Source: Flavobacteriales bacterium
GTDB lineage: Bacteria > Bacteroidota > Bacteroidia > Flavobacteriales > Weeksellaceae
Length of the DNA stretch: 7,712 nucleotides
Direction: 5' to 3'
Assembly (NCBI GenBank): GCA_900770875.1
Contig: CAAGLV010000076.1
Span: forward strand, 1-7,712
Both the position numbers and the translations under genes were made by a program. Under the pieces are notes generated by a model, which did not search any database, was not told the DNA's origin, and worked only from the letters and a program-made list of their open reading frames with translations. Below are positions 1 to 5,704 of this stretch, one piece after another; positions within the stretch are counted from its first letter, which is position 1; each line of letters opens with the position of its first letter.

Positions 1-825
1 AAATCTGCAACAATTTCAATTATAGTTCCATGTTATAACCAAGCACAATATTTAGATGAATGTTTACAATCTGTATTAAATCAAACCTATACAAATTGGG
101 AATGTATAATTGTAAATGATGGATCACCAGATAATACAGAAGAAATAGCATTAAAATGGACAGAAAAAGATCTACGATTTAAATACCTAAAAAAGATAAA
201 TGGAGGATTATCTTCTGCTCGTAACGCTGGGATTAAAATAGCAAAAGGACAATGGATTTTACCCTTAGATTGCGACGATAAAATAGGAGATAAATATCTA
301 GAATTAGCCGAAAAAGAATTTGATAAAGGCTATAAATTAATATATTCTAGAGCTATTCTTTTTAACGAAACATCTTCAAGAGAATGGCAATTATTTCCTT
401 ATAATTATAAAAATATCTTGATGTCAAATCATATTTATTGTTCAGCTTTTTATCAAAAAACAGATTGGGAAAAGGTAGATGGATATGATGAAAACTTAAT
501 TTATGGACGTGAGGATTGGGAATTTTGGATTGCAATTTTAAACGAATCATCTAAGGTAAAAAAACTTGATTACGTTGGTTTTTATTACAGAAGAAAAGAA
601 CATTCGATGGATATAGAACTTAATACGAATAATGAAAAACGTATATATTCCGAAAATTATATTTTTAAAAAACACATAGAGAAATACTTAGATTTAGATA
701 AAAATATAATGGATTCTTATAAGAAAATAATTTTTGAATCTAATAAATATCAATATTTGTTAAAAGAAATTAATAAAAATATTTTAACTAGAGGTCTGTA
801 TAAGATAATAGAGAAATTAAATTGA
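1..825 (+). CDS. Glycosyltransferase family 2, 5' end cut by window edge
   Basis: The reading frame is open from base 1 to a TGA at 823-825 (274 residues visible). It starts almost at the first beta strand of a GT-A domain (ISIIVPCYNQ, residues 6-15), so probably only a few N-terminal residues are missing. GT2 landmarks occur in order: VNDGSPDNT (38-46), GGLSSARNAGI (68-78), the metal-binding DxD equivalent DCDD (90-93), and the late acidic motif GREDWEFW (169-176), whose ED is the usual catalytic-base region. The family transfers a sugar from a nucleotide donor to a lipid-linked or glycan acceptor at the inner membrane; donor and linkage cannot be read from sequence. No membrane segment is seen. 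The next gene starts 10 bases after the stop, consistent with one operon. A start within the visible sequence (TTG 418 or ATG 421) would discard the whole donor-binding half, so it is rejected. Confidence 0.93.
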   Translation, partial: KSATISIIVPCYNQAQYLDECLQSVLNQTYTNWECIIVNDGSPDNTEEIALKWTEKDLRFKYLKKINGGLSSARNAGIKIAKGQWILPLDCDDKIGDKYLELAEKEFDKGYKLIYSRAILFNETSSREWQLFPYNYKNILMSNHIYCSAFYQKTDWEKVDGYDENLIYGREDWEFWIAILNESSKVKKLDYVGFYYRRKEHSMDIELNTNNEKRIYSENYIFKKHIEKYLDLDKNIMDSYKKIIFESNKYQYLLKEINKNILTRGLYKIIEKLN

Positions 826-835
826 TTTAGTAAAT

Positions 836-1864
836 ATGAAAATTTTATTACTCTTAGATACCCGAAATGATATCAGAAACGATATCATAAAAGAGTTAAA
901 AATATTAGGTTATCAAGTATTTGCAATACCTTATAACGAAAACTTTAAGCTTACTTTTTTTCAGAAAATTATAAATCTTATTTATCGATTTCTTTTTAGA
1001 TCAGATCAATATCTTATTAAAAAGAAAAGAGACTTTGTAAATTACATCAATAAGAAAGAAAAGCAAGATTTAATTAAACATTCGCAATACGACTTTACGT
1101 TAATATTTAGAGCCGATTTAATTCCAGAAGATAAATTAAAACTGTATCGATCACTTTCAAAAAAAATGATTGCTTATCAATGGGACGGAATCGAACGATA
1201 TCCTAATTTTAAATCACAAATTGCTTTTTTTGATCAAATTTTTTGTTTCGATCCATCCGACGAAAAATTACCTACAATTAAATTTTTGCCTAATTTTTAT
1301 TTAAAAAATATACAAACATTAAGCGAAAATAAAATTGCGTATGATATTATTTATATTGGTTATTATTACGAAGATAGATATCAGTTGTTAGAAAAAATAG
1401 CGAAACAATATCCCAATTTAAAAACAAAATTTATCTTAAAAACATTTACCGAAGAACAAGATGAAATTGTAAACCGTGCTAATTTTTTAACACACATATC
1501 TAAAATCTATTCGTATCAAGAAATGATTGAAGAGCAAAGTAAAAGCAAAATCATTTTTGATATTAAACACGAAGCACACGATGGATTATCTTTTCGATTT
1601 TTTGAAGCTATGGCATTAAAAAGAAAAATAATTACAACGAATGTTAGTGTTAAAAATTATGATTTCTATTCGCCCAACAATATTTTAATTCTCGAGGATG
1701 ATAATTTTAACGAAATAGCAACATTTATTAATTTACCATATCAAGAGATTTCTCCCGATATATTAGCCAAATATTCGTTCGAAAATTGGTTAAATATTTT
1801 AATTAATTCAGATAAACAAATCGATATCGCTAATCCGTTAAATATCGATTATCAATACCATTAA
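836..1864 (+). CDS. CgeB-like GT-B glycosyltransferase
   Basis: This 342-residue protein has the layout of the CgeB/eps11J-like group of GT-B glycosyltransferases found in polysaccharide loci. The N-terminal Rossmann-like half begins MKILLLLD and contains YQWDGIERYPNF (114-125) and FFDQIFCFDPSD (131-142), matching the family pattern of a 'WD' motif followed by 'YFDxVFSFDxxD'. The C-terminal half begins at about YDIIYIG (169-175). It carries the donor-binding stretch SKIIFDIKHEAHDGLSFRFF (237-256), followed by EAMALKRKIITTN (257-269) and FYSPNNILIL (277-286), the group's usual 'GLTxRxxEaLgxxKKLITTN...FYxxNNI' block. The likely role is cytoplasmic sugar transfer to the growing repeat unit; the sugar is unknown. 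It starts 10 bases after the preceding stop, with no clear Shine-Dalgarno. It is noticeably richer in CpG-containing codons than the upstream gene. Family membership is likely, but exact activity is not known. Confidence 0.8.
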   Translation: MKILLLLDTRNDIRNDIIKELKILGYQVFAIPYNENFKLTFFQKIINLIYRFLFRSDQYLIKKKRDFVNYINKKEKQDLIKHSQYDFTLIFRADLIPEDKLKLYRSLSKKMIAYQWDGIERYPNFKSQIAFFDQIFCFDPSDEKLPTIKFLPNFYLKNIQTLSENKIAYDIIYIGYYYEDRYQLLEKIAKQYPNLKTKFILKTFTEEQDEIVNRANFLTHISKIYSYQEMIEEQSKSKIIFDIKHEAHDGLSFRFFEAMALKRKIITTNVSVKNYDFYSPNNILILEDDNFNEIATFINLPYQEISPDILAKYSFENWLNILINSDKQIDIANPLNIDYQYH

Positions 1865-1996
1865 AAAAATGTAATTTAAAAATCAATAAATTATATTAAA
1901 CAATTTTTATCTTGTTAAATAGAAATTTTTTATTTTATCAATATAATGTAAAAATAAAAATTGTTAAAAAAGTAATCAACCTATAAAATTATTTTA
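1865..1996. other. 132-bp AT-rich intergenic gap, possible internal regulatory region
   Basis: This is the longest non-coding gap in the window; most other junctions are under 45 bases or overlap. It is almost entirely A/T and codes for nothing recognisable. I looked for a Bacteroidota promoter (TTG, about 19-21 bases, TAnnTTTG). The best candidate is TTG at 1961-1963 with an AT-rich hexamer near 1982-1990, but the -7 box matches poorly. The gap may hold a secondary promoter for the downstream genes or may be an insertion or recombination scar. Only its unusual length and the inverted repeat inside it are directly seen. Confidence 0.35.
1899..1965. repeat. 12-bp perfect inverted repeat in intergenic gap
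   Basis: The arm AACAATTTTTAT at 1899-1910 is exactly reverse-complementary to ATAAAAATTGTT at 1954-1965, separated by 43 bases. It could form a weak stem in RNA or be a protein-binding pair. The arms are nearly all A/T, the loop is long and no GC-rich stem with a U-tract follows, so it does not look like a classic intrinsic terminator. In such AT-rich DNA it may be chance. Confidence 0.35.
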
Positions 1997-2827
1997 ATGC
2001 TTTCAATCATTATTTCGTCTTATCAACCACATTATTTAATTAATGTTAAAAAAAATATTGCCGAAACCATTGGTGATGATTTTAATTATGAAATTATTTC
2101 GATAGATAATAAAGGTGTATATAGTTTATGCCAGGCGTATAATATTGGAGCAACTAAAGCGAAATACGAAAATTTACTTTTTATACACGAAGATATTTTA
2201 TTCGAAACCAAAAATTGGGGAACCGTTTTGTTAGCCATTTTAAATCTTGATAATTGTGGTGTAGTAGGTGTAGCTGGAGGCAATTATTATGGTTTTGTAC
2301 CAGCAAGTTGGTGGAATACAAAAACAAAATTTTTACATTTTAAGCAAGTTAATAACGATCATATTACTTTTAATAATCGGGTAAATTTTACAAAAGATAA
2401 CGAGGAAGCCAAAGCAATTGATGGCGTTTTTTTAGCTTGCAAAAAAAAGGTTTATAACGAAATTAAGTTCGACGAACGTATAAAAGGTTATCACGGTTAC
2501 GATTTAATTTTTTCGTTGCAAGTCGCAAAAAAATATCAAAATTATGTTACATCAAAAATTTTAATACAACATTTATCACCAGGTAATTTAACTAAAGATT
2601 GGTTTGTATCAATTTTAACAGTTCGAAAACTTATTGGTTTTGATAAAACTTCAATAATAGATAAAGAGACGGAGCTTAATAATTTTTATAAGTTGATTTT
2701 TTATCTGAAGAATTATAATTATTCCCGAAAAGAAATTATTAATATTCTATTAACCTATTTAAATATTTCTGTTTTAGGAACTATAAATACATTTAAAATT
2801 GTAAACCGATTAAGATTTTTAAGATGA
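1997..2827 (+). CDS. GT2-like glycosyltransferase (Glyco_tranf_2_5 type)
   Basis: This 276-residue protein begins with a short GT-A strand, LSIIISSYQP (2-11), followed by YEIISIDNKG (31-40). A typical donor-site stretch, AYNIGATKAKYENLLFIHED (47-66), has HED at 64-66 where ordinary GT2 enzymes have DxD. AIDGVFLACKKKVY (140-153) and FDERIKGYHGYDLIFSLQV (158-176) follow. This order, with HED and the late GYHGYD motif, is that of the Glyco_tranf_2_5 group (PF13712-like), found in O-antigen and capsule loci. The sugar specificity is unknown. No membrane helix is evident, so it probably acts at the inner face of the cytoplasmic membrane. Its stop overlaps the next start by four bases (ATGA, 2824-2827), indicating translational coupling with the fucosyltransferase gene. 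ATG 1997 is chosen because the core strand begins at residue 2. Confidence 0.85.
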   Translation: MLSIIISSYQPHYLINVKKNIAETIGDDFNYEIISIDNKGVYSLCQAYNIGATKAKYENLLFIHEDILFETKNWGTVLLAILNLDNCGVVGVAGGNYYGFVPASWWNTKTKFLHFKQVNNDHITFNNRVNFTKDNEEAKAIDGVFLACKKKVYNEIKFDERIKGYHGYDLIFSLQVAKKYQNYVTSKILIQHLSPGNLTKDWFVSILTVRKLIGFDKTSIIDKETELNNFYKLIFYLKNYNYSRKEIINILLTYLNISVLGTINTFKIVNRLRFLR

Positions 2828-3657
2828 TTAAAAAGTTTAAAAGAACAATCTTAAGGAATTTAGGTTTTAAAAACGAAGTTTTAATTACGCCTAAAGGTGC
2901 AAGATTTGGTAATTTACTTTATTTTTTTTTAAGAGCTTTTATATATAAGCAACAAGGTAAAGAGTTTAAAATTCTTTATACAAAACATATGGACGAATTG
3001 TTAGCATTGTTTCCGATGTTAAAAGAGTTCGTTTTAAGCGATTATGAAATTAATTTTTTCCAAATTAAAGACGATTCTAATAATTATTATCAAAAATTTG
3101 GAGACGATTTTACATTAAATGAGCTTAATAATTTTATAAAAATTTATTTATTACCATCACCAATATTATCAGAAAATATAAAAAATGTTAATAAATACGA
3201 TAACAGCATAACATTAAATATAAGAAGAGGCGATTTTTACGAAAAAGGTAATACATCTTTATACGGATATGATCAAATTGGGTTTATAAAACACGTTTTT
3301 TCTAGTTATTTAGAAACTAAAAAGTACGATACAATAATAGTTGTTTCTGATGATATGCAATGGTGTAAATCTAATTTTGATTTTTTAAATCAATACACTA
3401 ATAAAGTTATATATCCAATTTTTATAAATAATCCAATTATCGAAAGTTTTAGTTGGTTAACACAAGCTAATCAATTGGTATTGTCTAATTCTACGTTTTC
3501 TTTTTGGGGTGCTTACATTTCAAATTATATAAATCAATCAACTCAAAAAACGTATTGTCCTATTTTCGGAAGCCGACGAATTTCAAATACCGATTTATAT
3601 CAATTTAATCCAAATTGGAAAATGATAAAAGATTTTGATTTTGATCAAAAATTTTAA
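2824..3657 (+). CDS. Alpha-1,2-fucosyltransferase-like protein, GT11
   Basis: This 277-residue protein shows the GT11 landmarks in order. GARFGNLLYFFLRAF (26-40) is the N-terminal 'GxxGNxLF' acceptor-side motif. LNIRRGDF (131-138) is the GDP-fucose-binding HxRRGDY motif, with Asn132 where His is usual. VVSDDMQWCKSNF (173-185) is the 'SDDxxWCK' motif, and LSNSTFSFWGAYI (220-232) matches the C-terminal 'NSSFSWWGAY' motif. Members transfer L-fucose, or a related 6-deoxyhexose, from a GDP-sugar in alpha-1,2 linkage to a galactosyl-type acceptor; this substrate is inferred from family. GDP-fucose synthesis genes (gmd, fcl) are absent here and would have to lie elsewhere. Length is near the family norm (about 280-300). 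The start overlaps the preceding stop by four bases. A nine-T run falls in codons 33-36, inside the first motif. Confidence 0.87.
   Translation: MIKKFKRTILRNLGFKNEVLITPKGARFGNLLYFFLRAFIYKQQGKEFKILYTKHMDELLALFPMLKEFVLSDYEINFFQIKDDSNNYYQKFGDDFTLNELNNFIKIYLLPSPILSENIKNVNKYDNSITLNIRRGDFYEKGNTSLYGYDQIGFIKHVFSSYLETKKYDTIIVVSDDMQWCKSNFDFLNQYTNKVIYPIFINNPIIESFSWLTQANQLVLSNSTFSFWGAYISNYINQSTQKTYCPIFGSRRISNTDLYQFNPNWKMIKDFDFDQKF
2922..2930 (+). repeat. T9 homopolymer inside the fucosyltransferase gene
   Basis: Nine consecutive T residues encode the Tyr-Phe-Phe-Leu part of the N-terminal GT11 motif. The run is in frame here, so the gene is in the ON state. Loss or gain of one T would shift the frame near codon 35 and inactivate the enzyme. 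Slippage is an inference; the background is AT-rich. Confidence 0.6.
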
Positions 3658-3700
3658 TTTAAAAAATTAACCTTTCAAACCATCCAGAAAACCACTAATA

Positions 3701-4185
3701 ATGATAAATCCATTAACATCGCTACGATTTTTTGTTTTAATTATAGTGTTATTGATTTTGTTTCCGTTTATGGATCAAAATTTTCATCCCAAAATAGATA
3801 AAAAATTAGGTTTTGGGTTAGAATTACTAAGTCTATTTATATTTTTAATCTTTTTTATTCACATAATTTTATTAATCGAGCTTTTAGATTTTCAATGTAC
3901 TATTGGATTCCGATGTCGTTTATTATATTAACTTTTTCTTTTCAAAAAGGATTAATTTCAAAAATATTATCTAATCGAATATTAGTTTATTTAGGAGAAA
4001 TCAGTTTTGCATTTTACATGATACATATAATTGTAATAAAATGTTACGAATCCTTAAATTTAAATCACCATATTGTTTATACGCCAATAATTTTATTAAT
4101 AGTTTCGGTAATTTTAAGTATTTTAATCTTCGAATTTTTCGAGAAACCAATAAACAATTACCTAAAACGAAAATTTATTAAATGA
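3701..4185 (+). pseudogene. Decayed membrane O-acyltransferase (Acyl_transf_3/OafA-like)
   Basis: Two overlapping frames together make about 160 residues of a family that is normally about 330-380. The upstream frame (3701-3931) begins MINPLTSLRFFVLIIVLL, resembling the N-terminal 'LTSLRFFxALMV' of the family, and continues into KKLGFGLELLSLFIFLIFF, which belongs to the late membrane segments. The downstream frame is open from 3802 to the TGA at 4183-4185. It carries the clear family C-terminus: SHNFINRAFRFSMYYWIP, SFQKGLISKILSNRILVYLG, EISFAFYMIH and FEFFEKPI. The two frames join smoothly if one T is added to the T6 run at 3851-3856, so a one-base loss there is the likely frameshift. Most membrane helices and the usual N-terminal catalytic His region are missing, so activity is very unlikely even with the frame restored. 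It would once have O-acetylated the glycan. Its last bases overlap the next start (ATGA, 4182-4185). Confidence 0.85.
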
Positions 4186-4967
4186 TACCTAAACTTATTC
4201 ACTACTGCTGGTTTGGTGGAAATCCAAAACCTCAATCTTTTGAAATTTGCTTGGCAAGTTGGAAGAAACATTTACCCGATTACGAAATTATAGAGTGGAA
4301 CGAATCTAATTTTGATATCACTTGTTGTACTTATGTAAAACTTGCTGCCGAAAATAATAAATGGGCCTTTGTATCCGATTATGCGCGTGCATTAGCGCTT
4401 TATAATCATGGTGGAATATATATGGATATTGATGTAGAAGTTAAATATTCGTTAAACGAATTTCTAGAGCATCGAGCCTTTTCTGGTTTCGAGATAAAAG
4501 GTTCTCCATTTACAGCTTTGTGGGCTACAGAAAAAAATCATCCTTGGCCTAAAAGAGTAATTGATTTTTATAACGAAAAGCAAAATTTTGATTTAACAAC
4601 AAATACTGTTTTTGTATCTGATTTGCTGGTTACAGAATATGGTATAAATCCTAATAAAGACGAATTACAATTTGGTAAAGATGGAATTGTAATTTATCCA
4701 TCGACATATTTTTGTCTCGATTTGCCAAAAAATTATGCATCTCATCATTTTGTAGGAACTTGGCACGAACGCGATACGCCAAATCCGTTTAAGGATTATG
4801 TGCAAGCATATCATAAGGCAACCGAATTTGCAGCAATTAAAAACGGAAAAAAAGAATTACATAACATTATTTATAATCAGAAAATGATGAATGTAGATCA
4901 AATTCTCGATCAAATTCCGTTGCGTATGTTGATAAATTATCTGTTTAAAAAAATAATTAAAAGGTAA
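4182..4967 (+). CDS. GT32-type capsular polysaccharide glycosyltransferase
   Basis: This 261-residue protein belongs to the Gly_transf_sug/GT32 group. It starts IPKLIHYCWFGGNPKP (2-17), followed by ASWKKHLPDYEIIEWNESNF (25-44). The donor site is KWAFVSDYARALALY (60-74) leading to HGGIYMDIDVEV (76-87), with the metal-binding DxD as Asp82-Ile-Asp84. These are the family's hallmark motifs, nearly consensus. The C-terminal part contains HHFVGTWHE, also usual in this group. The enzyme transfers a hexose-type sugar in the cytoplasm to the growing repeat unit; donor and linkage are not deducible. The first codon overlaps the stop of the broken acyltransferase by four bases, so its translation may once have been coupled to that gene. 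The gene itself is intact and of normal length for the family. Confidence 0.9.
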   Translation: MIPKLIHYCWFGGNPKPQSFEICLASWKKHLPDYEIIEWNESNFDITCCTYVKLAAENNKWAFVSDYARALALYNHGGIYMDIDVEVKYSLNEFLEHRAFSGFEIKGSPFTALWATEKNHPWPKRVIDFYNEKQNFDLTTNTVFVSDLLVTEYGINPNKDELQFGKDGIVIYPSTYFCLDLPKNYASHHFVGTWHERDTPNPFKDYVQAYHKATEFAAIKNGKKELHNIIYNQKMMNVDQILDQIPLRMLINYLFKKIIKR

Positions 4968-4977
4968 TTTAAAACGT

Positions 4978-5655
4978 ATGATTGTAGGAAAAGGTTTAAT
5001 AGCGAATCAATTTTTAGATTCGGATTTATCAGATGTTGTTTTTTTTGCTTCTGGCGTTTCAAATTCTTCAGAAATAGATGAAAAACAGTTTCTTAGAGAA
5101 GAAGTTTTAATTCTAGATACATTAAAATCACACTCAAATAAAGCGTTTATTTATTTTAGTACATGTTCTATTTACGATTCGTCTAAATACAATAGTCCGT
5201 ATGTGTTGCATAAATTACATATGGAAGAAATTATTAAAGAAAATGCCGAAAAATTTTTAATCTTACGTGTTAGTAATGCAGTTGGTAAAGGTGGTAATCC
5301 TAATTTATTGATGAATTATTTGGCGCGAAATATTAAAGAAAATAATGATTTAATTATTCATGAAAATGCAACACGAAATCTGATTGATGTAGAAGATGTA
5401 AAAAATATTACATTAAAATATATTGATGCAAATGATTGGAATAAGATTGTAAATGTAGCTTATGCAGAAAATTATTTTATTCCAGAAATTGTATCGTCTT
5501 TCGAGGCAATTTTAAATACAAAGACTAATAAAATTATAGTAGATAAAGGTGAACATTATTCGATTGATATACACGAGCTGGATTATAAATTTGCTACATT
5601 AGATAAACAGAATTATCTAAACCTAATGATTAAAAAATATTATGGAACAACCTAA
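4978..5655 (+). CDS. Short extended-SDR sugar-nucleotide epimerase/reductase-like protein
   Basis: This 225-residue protein has the pattern of NAD(P)-dependent epimerase/dehydratase (extended SDR) proteins in compact form. The first strand and turn, MIVGKGLIANQF (1-12), gives GxGxxA at the nucleotide-binding loop instead of the usual GxxGxxG. FIYFSTCSIYD (57-67) contains the active-site Ser/Thr region (Ser61-Thr62), and Y75-V-L-H-K79 is the catalytic YxxxK. ILRVSNAVGKGGNPN (95-109) and LIDVEDV (135-141) are typical substrate-side motifs. At 225 residues it is shorter than the usual 300 or so, mostly because the region between the first strand and the active site is condensed. The likely role is reduction, epimerisation or dehydration of a nucleotide sugar used by the neighbouring transferases; the exact reaction is unknown. 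It starts 10 bases after the GT32 stop. Its 3' end overlaps the start of a truncated GT2 reading frame by 14 bases. Confidence 0.8.
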   Translation: MIVGKGLIANQFLDSDLSDVVFFASGVSNSSEIDEKQFLREEVLILDTLKSHSNKAFIYFSTCSIYDSSKYNSPYVLHKLHMEEIIKENAEKFLILRVSNAVGKGGNPNLLMNYLARNIKENNDLIIHENATRNLIDVEDVKNITLKYIDANDWNKIVNVAYAENYFIPEIVSSFEAILNTKTNKIIVDKGEHYSIDIHELDYKFATLDKQNYLNLMIKKYYGTT

Positions 5656-5704
5656 ACTAGCCATTGTAATTCCGTATTATAAATTAAGCTTCTTTTCTAT
5701 ATGA
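5642..5704 (+). pseudogene. 5' stump of a GT2 glycosyltransferase gene
   Basis: A 20-codon frame starts with ATG at 5642, inside the end of the SDR gene, and ends with TGA at 5702-5704. Its product, beginning MEQPKLAIVIPYYK and continuing LSFF, is the standard opening of a GT2 enzyme: a polar leader and the first beta strand with the 'VIPYYK' turn. After about codon 18 nothing GT2-like follows. The frame closes on the ATG of the next gene (ATGA, 5701-5704). I read this as the surviving start of a gene whose remainder was replaced by the genes now downstream. It may still be translated as a leader that couples translation to the next gene. The match is short, so the GT2 call rests on one motif plus context. 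Confidence 0.7.

Noticed and set aside
362..550. Minus-strand open frame of 62 codons
   Set aside because: It lies wholly within the GT2 gene, whose motifs are clear in the other strand; the translated peptide has no recognisable features.
1961..1990. Possible Bacteroidota promoter before the gene at 1997
   Set aside because: TTG and an AT-rich box are spaced about right, but the TAnnTTTG box is poorly matched and such matches are common in DNA this AT-rich; mentioned only within the gap entry.
2086..2283. Minus-strand open frame of 65 codons
   Set aside because: It is antisense to the donor-site region of the GT2-like gene and has no family resemblance.
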